Assembly: GCA_030631445.1 (NCBI GenBank)
Contig: DAOVLD010000028.1
Location: forward strand, 1-12,315
DNA length: 12,315 nt
Origin: Bacteroidota bacterium
Lineage (GTDB): Bacteria > Bacteroidota > Bacteroidia > Bacteroidales > VadinHA17
Reading direction: 5' to 3'
Below the pieces are notes generated by a model, which had not been told where the DNA came from, ran no database searches, and saw only the letters and a program-made list of their open reading frames with translations. Position numbers and translations under genes: made by a program. Shown in pieces: positions 1 through 6,864 of this stretch (positions are counted from its first letter, which is position 1; every line of letters begins with the position of its first letter).

Positions 1-48
1 AAATCATTTATAGGATTCAGGAATGTTCGTTCATATATGGGTTATTAA
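1..48 (+). CDS. gldK: GldK, C-terminal tail only (gene enters from the left edge)
   Basis: Frame 1 is open from the first base to a TAA at 46-48 and encodes 15 residues beginning KSFIGFRNVRSY. The G-F-R followed by a hydrophobic residue and Arg is the usual end of the formylglycine-generating-enzyme/sulfatase-modifying fold, to which the GldK lipoprotein belongs. GldK pairs with GldN in the outer-membrane-associated ring of the type IX secretion system, and gldK normally lies directly before gldL, as here (37-bp gap). The identification rests on this short motif plus gene order. The rest of the gene is outside the window. Confidence 0.75.
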   Translation, partial: KSFIGFRNVRSYMGY

Positions 49-85
49 ATATTTTTTTTCAGATTAATAATAAAATTCAACTACT

Positions 86-988
86 ATGAATTTAACAGAG
101 TTAGTACAAAGCAGCGGCTGGAAAAACTTTATGTCAAAGCTTTATGGCCTTGGCGCATCAGTTGTAATTATTGGTGCACTTTTCAAAATTCAACACTGGG
201 CCCTCGCCGGAACGTTGTTGACTGTAGGACTTATGACCGAAGCAGTTATTTTCTTCTTTTCAGCATTCGAACCACTTCATGAAGAGGTCGACTGGACTCT
301 TGTTTATCCTGAATTAGCAGGAATGCAGGATGATGAAGAACTTGACCAGATTCCAACTTCTGTTAGAGGAAGCAGTTCTGCTTTAGAGAAGTTTGATGCT
401 CTTCTTGAGCAAGGGCAAATTACTCCTGATCTTTTTAATAAGCTTGGAAAAGGGCTTAGTAAACTTAATGAAACTACCGAGAGATTATCTGATATATCTG
501 ATGCAGGAGCAGCAACAAACGATTATGTAAATAATATTAAACAAGCTGCAACAGCCGTAAACTCTTATACGGAATCATATGTTAAATCAACCGAAGAGTT
601 GAAAGAGTCTGTCACCAGACTCTCTGGGTCATATGACAAAACAGCTAACCTGATAACAGAATCGGGGAGTAATTATCAGCAATTATCCGAATCCTTCTCA
701 ATTATCGAAGGTGGTAGTAAATCATATGGTGAACAACTTGAAGCTCTTAATAAAAATCTTTCTGCTTTAAATGCAGTTTATGAGCTTCAATTGCAGGGAA
801 CCGATGATCATCTCAAAACCTCTGATGCCCTCTATAAAAACCTTGATGAAATGATGACTGATTTGCAAGATACTGTCGGAGATACTAAGAAATATCGCGA
901 AGAAGTTTCAAAGCTTAGCGAAAATCTGTCTGCCCTGAATACAATATACGGCAATATGTTATCGGCTATGAACGTAATGGGCAAATAG
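86..988 (+). CDS. gldL: GldL, inner-membrane motor subunit of the type IX secretion system
   Basis: GldL forms the membrane ring of the proton-driven GldLM motor that powers type IX secretion and gliding. Two transmembrane helices lie at about residues 19-36 and 40-60. The second holds the hallmark TEAVIFFFSAFEP segment with the intramembrane Glu52, and Lys34 sits at the end of the first in FKIQHW. These match the Lys and Glu reported as functional in Flavobacterium johnsoniae GldL (K27 and E49; my alignment by eye). Residues from about 95 to 300 are a polar, coiled-coil-rich cytoplasmic region. It contains a duplicated block: NLSALN occurs at 224-229 and again at 280-285, each preceded by an aromatic-led heptad stretch. 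The ATG at 86 directly precedes the membrane segment and is the only sensible start. The gene lies 37 bp after gldK and 39 bp before gldM. At 300 residues it is somewhat longer than many homologues. Confidence 0.97.
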   Translation: MNLTELVQSSGWKNFMSKLYGLGASVVIIGALFKIQHWALAGTLLTVGLMTEAVIFFFSAFEPLHEEVDWTLVYPELAGMQDDEELDQIPTSVRGSSSALEKFDALLEQGQITPDLFNKLGKGLSKLNETTERLSDISDAGAATNDYVNNIKQAATAVNSYTESYVKSTEELKESVTRLSGSYDKTANLITESGSNYQQLSESFSIIEGGSKSYGEQLEALNKNLSALNAVYELQLQGTDDHLKTSDALYKNLDEMMTDLQDTVGDTKKYREEVSKLSENLSALNTIYGNMLSAMNVMGK

Positions 989-1027
989 TACTATTTAGTT
1001 TTTAATTATAAACTTCATCCTTGAATT

Positions 1028-2665
1028 ATGGGTCACGGAAAAGAAACACCAAGACAAAAAATGATTGGTATGATGTATTTGGTGCTTACAGCATTGCTGG
1101 CACTGAATGTGTCTAAAGATGCCGTGGAAGCTTTTAAACTTGTTGACAAAAGTCTTACCAAAACCACTGAGAATTTTAGCACTAAAAATGAATTGATCTA
1201 TCAGGAATTCGATCAGGCTGCTAGTGAAAATCCACAAAAAGCAGGCCCCTGGAAAAACATTGCATACGAGGTTAAGGAACGTGCTAACGAGATGTATGAT
1301 TATGTACAGGATTTAAAAATCGAAATTATTCAGACAGCCGAGGGAAAAGATAGTGAAGCCCTTACAGCAGAAGGAGAGATTATTGTTGAAGAAATTAAAA
1401 AAATTGACGAGAATAATATTCCTTCACAAATACTTGTCGGATCAGATCAGAATGGAAAGGCATTTGACTTGAAAGCTGCAATAGGAGAATACCGTACTTT
1501 TTTGCTGGATATAATTGGAAATAAAAATGTCAGTGCTTCAAATTCGATCGAAGCCGGTCTTGATACAGACGATCCCGTAATTAAAGGAGAAAAGGTGCTT
1601 TGGGTTAACCATATGTTCCAGGCATCACCTCTTATTGCTTCCATCACTCTATTGTCCAAAGTGCAAAGTGACATTCGAAATGCAGAAGCTGAAGCTCTTA
1701 ATTTCCTATATCAGCAAATTGACGCCGGGGCTTTTAAATTTAATAGTCTGATCCCAACGATAATTACTAATTCGAACTATATTATGAGAGGTAACGAATA
1801 CCAGGCTGAGGTATTCATTGCTGCAACAGATACAACTCAACAACCTGAAGTTTTAGTTGGTAAATATGAAACCACTGTTAATGCCAATGGAATTAAGGAA
1901 TATCGTATGACCGGTGATTATGAAACATTAACTGTTGATGAACGCGGACGGGGAATCTACAAGAGAAAACCTACTGTTCTTGGAGATAAAACCTGGGGTG
2001 GACTAATTAGAATGAGAGCCCCTGATGGGGATTTTACAAATTTTCCTTTCGAAGAAAAATATACAGTGGCACCACCCAATGTAGTAGTTTCTCCCACTGC
2101 TATGAATGTTTTCTATGTTGGTGTGGAAAATCCTGTTGATATTTCCGTTTCCGGGGCAGCTTCTGATAAAACTTTTGCCACTATGACAAACGGCACCATA
2201 AAAAGGGGAACTACTAAAAAGTTTCGTGGTTCATTTATTGCAAGCCCGAGAACTCCTGGGAAAATATCCAATGTTACAGTTACAGCAGAAATTAATGGTA
2301 TAAGACGGTCATTTGCACCCCTCCCTTTCAGGGTAGAAGTAGTACCTGACCCTGTGGCAAAAATTGGTGGTAAAAACAGCGGGGCAATTGCAAAATCAAT
2401 GCTAAGTGCCCAGGTGGCAGTTTTTGCTGAACTGGAAAATTTCCTGTTCGATATACATTATGATGTCACCGCCTTTACAATTGAAATAAACGACCGTGGG
2501 TTTGCCGTTACCGAACCATCAAAAAGCCATAGAGTTACAGCAGCCCAGAAAAGCTTAATTAACAGATTGAAGAGAAATGATCGTGTTGTGTTTACCGATA
2601 TTAAAGCAGTTGGACCTGATGGTCGTCAAAGGTCACTTCCTCCAATTGTTCTGAAAATTGAATAA
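1028..2665 (+). CDS. gldM: GldM, periplasm-spanning shaft of the type IX secretion motor
   Basis: GldM is the partner of GldL: one N-terminal transmembrane helix sits inside the GldL ring, and a long periplasmic dimer reaches to the GldK/GldN ring. The N-terminus fits: TPRQKMIGMMYLVLTALLAL, with a single helix at about residues 12-28. Arg9 just before it corresponds to the Arg reported in F. johnsoniae GldM to pair with the GldL intramembrane Glu. Residues about 30-220 are mostly helical (domain 1). Residues about 225-545 are beta-rich, as expected for the three periplasmic domains, with the C-terminal GldM domain near 330-545. Length (545 aa) is normal to slightly long. The stop codon is 19 bp before the preferred gldN start, so gldL-gldM-gldN read as one operon. 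No anomalies were seen. Confidence 0.97.
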   Translation: MGHGKETPRQKMIGMMYLVLTALLALNVSKDAVEAFKLVDKSLTKTTENFSTKNELIYQEFDQAASENPQKAGPWKNIAYEVKERANEMYDYVQDLKIEIIQTAEGKDSEALTAEGEIIVEEIKKIDENNIPSQILVGSDQNGKAFDLKAAIGEYRTFLLDIIGNKNVSASNSIEAGLDTDDPVIKGEKVLWVNHMFQASPLIASITLLSKVQSDIRNAEAEALNFLYQQIDAGAFKFNSLIPTIITNSNYIMRGNEYQAEVFIAATDTTQQPEVLVGKYETTVNANGIKEYRMTGDYETLTVDERGRGIYKRKPTVLGDKTWGGLIRMRAPDGDFTNFPFEEKYTVAPPNVVVSPTAMNVFYVGVENPVDISVSGAASDKTFATMTNGTIKRGTTKKFRGSFIASPRTPGKISNVTVTAEINGIRRSFAPLPFRVEVVPDPVAKIGGKNSGAIAKSMLSAQVAVFAELENFLFDIHYDVTAFTIEINDRGFAVTEPSKSHRVTAAQKSLINRLKRNDRVVFTDIKAVGPDGRQRSLPPIVLKIE

Positions 2666-2684
2666 CAATAAACTTATTTTCGAT

Positions 2685-3542
2685 ATGAAAAAACATAGAA
2701 TAATAATTCCCGGAATACTTTTCCTGTGCATGCTATTCGCTCCTGCTCTGAAACTTTCAGCTCAGGAAGACCCTGCACGGGTAAAAGGCTTATATAATAA
2801 AGATATTAGGGATAAATCACCAATCCCTTACTCTCACCTGCGCGAAGCAGATGTTATGTGGTCAAAAAGAATATGGAGGGTGATCGATCTTAGAAAAAAA
2901 ATAAATCAACCATTGTACTTCCCTACTGAACCAATTGGTGATCGTGCAAGTCTTATACATATAATTCTCGCTGAAATTAAGTCGGGAACAGTAAATGCTT
3001 ACGATGCCGATATTGGTGATGATATGACCGTAAAGATCACTCAGGCTGATATAGACAGGAAAATGGGAGCTGAAACTGATTCAACAAGTATCCAGATAGC
3101 CCCCGGTGTTTTTAGAGATACTGTAATTGTTAATGAACCAAGCCCTGAAGATGTTAAGCAAATCCAGGTTCAGGAAGAGTGGTTCTTTGATAAAAAACAC
3201 TCCCGGATGGATGTCAGGATCCTTGGATTAATGCCAATCCGGAATTATTATGACAGTGAAGTTGGTGAATTTAAAAGAGCAAGGATATGCTGGATCTATT
3301 ATCCTGATTTCAGGAATACATTCGCAAATCATGAAATTTTTAATCCTAATAATGACGCTCACCGGATTTCTTATGACGATTTCTTTATGCAAAGAAGATT
3401 CTCCAGCACAATCATTGGGGAATCAAACGTTTACGATAACCGTCAGATAAGTGATTATGAAACAGGGAAAGAGGCGTTAATTGAGGCGCAACGCATAAAA
3501 GAATGGTTATTCAACGTTGAACATGATCTTTGGGAATACTAA
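2685..3542 (+). CDS. gldN: GldN, periplasmic ring protein of the type IX secretion system
   Basis: GldN binds GldK in the periplasmic ring of the type IX translocon and contacts the GldM tip. The mature part begins EDPARVKGLYNKDIRDKSPI and has the family segment LREADVMWSKRIWRVIDL, then an N-P-N-N-D-x-x-R-I-S-Y-D-D-F-F stretch near the C-terminus. I choose the ATG at 2685: it opens with MKKHR, a hydrophobic run and a likely signal peptidase I site after LSAQ (about residue 26). The frame is also open back to a TTG at 2658, which would overlap gldM by 8 bp and add nine polar residues before the signal peptide, so I reject it. The product is 285 aa, the usual size. The operon ends here, with a strong hairpin terminator 25 bp after the stop. 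Confidence 0.95.
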   Translation: MKKHRIIIPGILFLCMLFAPALKLSAQEDPARVKGLYNKDIRDKSPIPYSHLREADVMWSKRIWRVIDLRKKINQPLYFPTEPIGDRASLIHIILAEIKSGTVNAYDADIGDDMTVKITQADIDRKMGAETDSTSIQIAPGVFRDTVIVNEPSPEDVKQIQVQEEWFFDKKHSRMDVRILGLMPIRNYYDSEVGEFKRARICWIYYPDFRNTFANHEIFNPNNDAHRISYDDFFMQRRFSSTIIGESNVYDNRQISDYETGKEALIEAQRIKEWLFNVEHDLWEY

Positions 3543-3566
3543 TTTTAAAAGATATATTTCACTAAT

Positions 3567-3597
3567 AAAAAAGACACTGCAAAAGTGTCTTTTTTTT
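3567..3597. terminator. Bidirectional intrinsic terminator between gldN and manC
   Basis: A perfect stem AAGACACT (3571-3578) pairs with AGTGTCTT (3584-3591) around the 5-nt loop GCAAA. It is flanked by A residues from 3567 and by a T run through 3597, so either strand gives a hairpin followed by a U tract. It ends the gldN transcript and the convergent guanylyltransferase transcript. The T run overlaps the stop codon of the minus-strand gene (3596-3598). Confidence 0.9.
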
Positions 3598-4711
3598 ATA
3601 TATACTCCTCCCCTTTACGAAGCTTAATGTCATTTACAAATTGCTTGATTTTCTGTTCGTCTTTTTTCTTGCAGATAAGAAGTATATCATCTGTATCAAC
3701 AATAATACAATCTTCCAATCCCTGCAATACAACAAGCTTATCATCCGATACTCTCACAATAGATCCTTTAACATCATAATCGAAAATATTTTGTCCGGTT
3801 ATTGCATTTTCATTCTTGTCCTTTTTTAAGTTATCGTATAGCGAACCCCAGGTACCAAGATCTGACCAGCCAAAATCAGAACACAAAACATATACATTAT
3901 CTGCTTTTTCCATTATGCCATAATCGATGGAAATGTTTTTGCATTTCGAATATGTTTTAAGAATAAATTCGTTTTCCCTGTTAGTATCATAAAATTTTAC
4001 TCCTTCCCTGAATATACTATCAACTTCAGATAAATGCTTGTTAAATGCATTCATTATTGAGTTGAGCGACCAGATAAAAATTCCGGAGTTCCAATAAAAC
4101 TCACCACTTTCATAAAAAACCTTAGCCAAATCATAATCAGGTTTTTCTGTAAATGTTTTAACTTTATTCAGGTTCTTATTTGTGCCTGCTATTTCCCCCT
4201 TTGAAACCTGAATATATCCGTAACCTGTTTCAGGCCTGTCAGGCTTTATTCCAAGTGTTAATAATGCATCCCGATTCCTTATAAATTTAAACCCCTCGTT
4301 TATCCTGTCTCTGAATTGCTTTTCCTTTTGTATAAAATGATCAGAAGGTGCAACAACAATACAAGCGTCAGGATTTATTTTGTTTATCTTATAATTTGCA
4401 TAAGCTATGCAGGGGGCAGTGTTTTTCCTCAATGGTTCAAGTAGAATATTAGATGGTTTTATCCCGGGAAGTTGCTCAAGAACAAGTTCCTTATAATCAG
4501 CATTAGTTACGATCAGAACATTTTCTTCAGGACAAATATTAGCAAACCTGTCAAATGTTTGTTGAAGAAGTGTTTTTCCTATTCCCAGAATATCAAGAAA
4601 TTGTTTTGGTTTTTGTATACGACTATAAGGCCAAAACCTGCTTCCTATCCCTCCTGCCATAATTACACAATAATTGTTCTTATCCATAGTTTTCATTTTT
4701 TTCAGTTTCAA
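3596..4711 (-). CDS. manC: Mannose-1-phosphate guanylyltransferase
   Basis: The enzyme makes GDP-mannose from mannose-1-phosphate and GTP in the cytosol; the product feeds mannose, fucose and related sugars into surface glycans. Visible signatures are the nucleotide-binding loop AGGIGSRFWPYSR (residues 19-31; most relatives have Leu where this has Phe26) followed by QKPKQFL, an FTEKPD motif, WNSGIFIW (207-214), DYGIMEK and WSDLGTWGSLY. At 371 aa it is the short form, with no C-terminal phosphomannose isomerase domain. The start is uncertain. ATGs lie at residues 1, 6 and 9, and the third (4687) directly precedes DKNNYCVIMAGG, a more typical N-terminus, giving 363 aa. The gene stands alone, converges on gldN and diverges from the Mla-like pair. 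A related sugar-1-phosphate nucleotidyltransferase is possible, but the EKP and WSDLGTW motifs favour mannose. Confidence 0.9.
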   Translation of the reverse strand: MKLKKMKTMDKNNYCVIMAGGIGSRFWPYSRIQKPKQFLDILGIGKTLLQQTFDRFANICPEENVLIVTNADYKELVLEQLPGIKPSNILLEPLRKNTAPCIAYANYKINKINPDACIVVAPSDHFIQKEKQFRDRINEGFKFIRNRDALLTLGIKPDRPETGYGYIQVSKGEIAGTNKNLNKVKTFTEKPDYDLAKVFYESGEFYWNSGIFIWSLNSIMNAFNKHLSEVDSIFREGVKFYDTNRENEFILKTYSKCKNISIDYGIMEKADNVYVLCSDFGWSDLGTWGSLYDNLKKDKNENAITGQNIFDYDVKGSIVRVSDDKLVVLQGLEDCIIVDTDDILLICKKKDEQKIKQFVNDIKLRKGEEYI

Positions 4712-4827
4712 TTTACTAAAATTTTCCTATTAATAAAATGTTTTATAAAATAGTATCATTAGAACATATCATCCGATTATCTTCCGGTAAATCAATAATA
4801 TTTATGATATTTGTATTCTTATTAGTT

Positions 4828-4864
4828 AGGTGAGTAGTTAAGTAAGGTGAGTAGCTGAGTAAGG
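4828..4864. repeat. Two tandem 17-bp units
   Basis: The unit AGGTGAGTAGTTAAGTA (4828-4844) is followed immediately by a copy differing at two positions (4845-4861) and the start of a third (AGG, 4862-4864). It lies in the divergent gap between manC and the Mla-like permease. Confidence 0.85.
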
Positions 4865-4875
4865 AAGAATGAAGA

Positions 4876-4981
4876 GTTCAAAGCTTAAAGTTCAGGGTTC
4901 AAAGACCTTAACTCGTAACTCGTAACATTTTAGTCATTTTATCATTTACTCATTTAATCATTAAATCATTTAATCATTTCT
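4876..4981. repeat. Degenerate heptamers followed by six octamers
   Basis: From 4876 the DNA can be read as 7-bp steps: GTTCAAA, a diverged copy, GTTCAGG, GTTCAAA, and then ACTCGTA twice at 4911-4924. From 4934 the period changes to 8 bp: TCATTTNN occurs six times in exact register, with TCATT at 4934, 4942, 4950, 4958, 4966 and 4974 (the fourth unit reads TCATTAAA). The array ends 5 bp before the permease start at 4987, so it would occupy its promoter or 5' leader. No standard Bacteroidetes promoter could be placed in this 275-bp gap. Confidence 0.85.
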
Positions 4982-4986
4982 TTAAT

Positions 4987-5727
4987 ATGCAGTTTTTTTA
5001 TCATTTTGGAAGATATTTTATCCTGCTGACAAAGGTCTTCTCAAAACCTGAAAAAAGCAAAATATACTATAACCAAACACTTAAAGAACTTATTAGTTTG
5101 GGAGTCAATTCTATTGGTATTGTTATTATTATATCCGTCTTTACCGGTGCAGTAATAACTTTACAAACAGCATATAATACTGAAAATCCTTTTTACCCAA
5201 GGTACCTGATAGGATTGATGGCACGCGATACTATTATCCTGGAGTTTTCATCTACTATGGTAGGATTAATCCTTGCAGGAAAAATTGGATCTAGTATAGC
5301 CTCAGAGATAGGGACAATGAGGATAACAGAGCAAATTGATGCCCTCGAAATTATGGGTGTGAACTCAGCAAGCTATCTTATCCTTCCTAAGATAATTGCA
5401 TCTGTTCTTTTTAATCCCCTGCTCACTATGATAAGTATAGCTATTGGGGTGTTTGGTGGCTGGATTGCCGGAACAGTAACAGGTGTAGTGTCATCTGAAG
5501 ATTATATATATGGTATTCAGTTTGCCTTTATTCCATTTTATGTAACATACGCTCTTATTAAAACTGTATTCTACGCTTTTATTATAACATCTGTTTCTTC
5601 ATATTACGGATATTTTGTCAGGGGTGGGGCACTGGAAGTGGGACGTTCCAGCACAAAAGCAGTTGTTTACAGCTGTATATTAATATTACTTAGCGATGTA
5701 ATCCTTACCCAACTGTTATTATCATGA
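4987..5727 (+). CDS. mlaE: MlaE-family ABC transporter permease (lipid transport)
   Basis: This is the integral-membrane subunit of an MCE/Mla-type ABC transporter, which moves phospholipids or other hydrophobic compounds between the inner and outer membranes. The family fingerprint spans about residues 96-122: LAGKIGSSIASEIGTMRITE followed by QIDALEIMG. E107 to E121 form the conserved loop that in this family contacts the ATPase. An amphipathic N-terminal segment and about five to six membrane helices follow (near 45-65, 80-100, 135-165, 180-210, 225-245). At 246 aa it has the usual length. Its stop overlaps the next gene's start in an ATGA, so the two are translationally coupled. No periplasmic MCE subunit lies next to it. 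The exact substrate cannot be told from the sequence. Confidence 0.92.
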   Translation: MQFFYHFGRYFILLTKVFSKPEKSKIYYNQTLKELISLGVNSIGIVIIISVFTGAVITLQTAYNTENPFYPRYLIGLMARDTIILEFSSTMVGLILAGKIGSSIASEIGTMRITEQIDALEIMGVNSASYLILPKIIASVLFNPLLTMISIAIGVFGGWIAGTVTGVVSSEDYIYGIQFAFIPFYVTYALIKTVFYAFIITSVSSYYGYFVRGGALEVGRSSTKAVVYSCILILLSDVILTQLLLS

Positions 5728-6482
5728 TAAAGGTAGATCATATATGGAAATCTTTTAATAATCAAACTGTTCTTAAAGATATCAGCGTTGAATTTAAAAA
5801 GGGAAAAACAAATCTTATCATCGGTCAGAGTGGTTCAGGGAAAACCGTTCTTCTAAAGTCAATAGTTGGTTTACTTGATATAGATAAGGGTGAGGTTAAA
5901 TATGACGATGTTGTTTACAGCAAACTTGATTTTAGGAAAAAAAAGGAAATTAGAAAAAAAATCGGAATGCTATTCCAGGGAAGTGCACTTTTCGACTCCT
6001 CTACTGTTGAGGAAAATGTTATCTACCCTCTTAATATGTTCACAAACATGAGCTATGAAGAAAAAAGGGAACGTGCTAATTTTTGCCTGAACAGGGTCAA
6101 TATTTTAAATGCAAATCATCTATACCCCTCTGAAATTAGTGGCGGAATGCAAAAGCGGGTTGCCATCGCCAGGGCTATAGCTCTTAATCCGGAATACCTT
6201 TTCTGTGATGAGCCTGATTCGGGATTGGACCCTATTACAACACTGAGGATAAATAACCTGATCAAAGAAATTACCGATGAATTTAATACAATTACTATTG
6301 TAAATACCCATGATATGAATTCGGTAATGGAGTTTGGCGAAAAGATTATTTTTATTCATATGGGACAAAAATGGTGGGAAGGCACAAATAAAGATATCCT
6401 TCATTCAGAAAATGAAAAATTAAACGATTTTGTTTTTGCAAACCATATGGCAAAACGTTTGAAACAAATTAAACGAATATAA
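5724..6482 (+). CDS. mlaF: MlaF-family ABC transporter ATPase
   Basis: This is the cytosolic ATPase partner of the permease encoded immediately upstream (4-bp overlap). All ABC motifs are intact: Walker A GQSGSGKT (residues 34-41), a Q-loop in GMLFQGSALFDS (about 87-98), signature SGGMQ (139-143), Walker B YLFCDEP with D162 and E163, a D-loop in SGLDP, and the switch His196 in THDMNS. The LFQGSALFDS wording and the ISGGMQKRVAIARA segment are typical of MlaF rather than of generic importers. At 252 aa it is the normal length. The ATG within ATGA is the natural start. Downstream, 10 bp after the stop, begins the palindromic element, which may serve as its transcript end. Confidence 0.93.
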   Translation: MIKVDHIWKSFNNQTVLKDISVEFKKGKTNLIIGQSGSGKTVLLKSIVGLLDIDKGEVKYDDVVYSKLDFRKKKEIRKKIGMLFQGSALFDSSTVEENVIYPLNMFTNMSYEEKRERANFCLNRVNILNANHLYPSEISGGMQKRVAIARAIALNPEYLFCDEPDSGLDPITTLRINNLIKEITDEFNTITIVNTHDMNSVMEFGEKIIFIHMGQKWWEGTNKDILHSENEKLNDFVFANHMAKRLKQIKRI

Positions 6483-6491
6483 ATTTTTGTG

Positions 6492-6712
6492 ACTATTTAG
6501 AGCCTGTCTATAAAATCAGAAAGTTTAAATAAATAGTAAAAATCACAAATGACAAGCACCAAAATTCAAATAAATTACAATATTCAAAAATTCAATAATC
6601 AAAACAGTTTCGGTCATTTGATAATTGATATTTGGATATTATTTGTTATTTGTAATTTGTTTTTTGGTGCTTTTTTTAAGATTTATTTGACTTTATGGAC
6701 AAACACTATTTA
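6492..6712. mobile_element. MITE-like palindromic element with possible 8-bp target duplication
   Basis: Outer inverted repeats lie at 6502-6518 and 6688-6704 (the cores TGTCTATAAAATCA and, on the other strand, TGTCCATAAAGTCA differ at two positions). Inside them a long imperfect palindrome has arms 6554-6603 and 6617-6672, beginning AAGCACCAAA and ending in its complement, around a 13-nt centre containing TTTCGGTC. The octamer ACTATTTA occurs at 6492-6499 and again at 6705-6712. It directly abuts the right terminus and lies 2 bp outside the left one, as a target-site duplication would. There is no open reading frame, so any movement would need a transposase supplied elsewhere. The family is not recognised. 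RNA from it would fold into a long hairpin. Confidence 0.6.
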
Positions 6713-6744
6713 ATGTCGTATATTTGTAATCTCTAAAATGACCA

Positions 6745-6848
6745 TTTTTATTATACTTTGCTTTTATTAAGCTGACTGCCGACTGCCGACTGCCGATTGG
6801 TTAATTGCAATTTTTACGAAATATTTAATTCTACTTTTTATTATACTT
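6745..6848. repeat. 14-bp direct repeat bracketing a short block
   Basis: TTTTTATTATACTT occurs exactly at 6745-6758 and 6835-6848, with starts 90 bp apart. The block between them contains the GACTGCC array. The second copy ends 16 bp before the start codon of the PLP enzyme. It could be a local duplication or a paired regulatory site, and in such AT-rich DNA part of the match could be chance. Confidence 0.6.
6774..6799. repeat. GACTGCC heptamer array
   Basis: Three perfect tandem copies of GACTGCC (6774-6794) are followed by a partial copy, GATTG. The 12-mer GACTGCCGATTG at its right end recurs at 10920-10931. Confidence 0.9.
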
Positions 6849-6864
6849 AAAAAATATATAATTT

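Larger units (their letters stand above)
6483..6864. other. 382-bp gap without a gene: palindromic element, direct repeat and heptamers
   Basis: No coding frame of note is present. From left to right it holds a roughly 200-bp imperfect palindrome with flanking 8-bp repeats (6492-6712), an AT-rich stretch, a 14-bp direct repeat and a run of GACTGCC heptamers. The last 60 bp before the PLP-enzyme start are AT-rich and probably contain its promoter, but I could not place a convincing one. Confidence 0.8.

Noticed and set aside
995..1237. Short antisense frame inside gldM, and similar frames opposite manC, mlaF, the PLP enzyme, the exporter and the radical SAM gene
   Set aside because: They lie wholly or mostly within strongly supported genes and show no recognisable protein features.
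2658..2684. TTG start for gldN overlapping gldM
   Set aside because: It would place nine polar residues before a clear signal peptide; the ATG at 2685 gives a normal N-terminus.
4828..4981. A CRISPR array in the repeat-rich gap
   Set aside because: Units are 7, 8 or 17 bp, directly tandem with no unique spacers, and no cas genes are present.
6687..6692. TTGACT at the end of the palindromic element as an outward -35 promoter box
   Set aside because: This phylum's main sigma factor does not use the standard -35 box, and no matching -10 is placed well.
6719..6726. TATATTTG as a Bacteroidetes -7 element (TAnnTTTG) for the PLP enzyme
   Set aside because: No TTTG lies at the expected spacing upstream; the nearest is about 29 bp away. 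In AT-rich DNA a lone match is weak.
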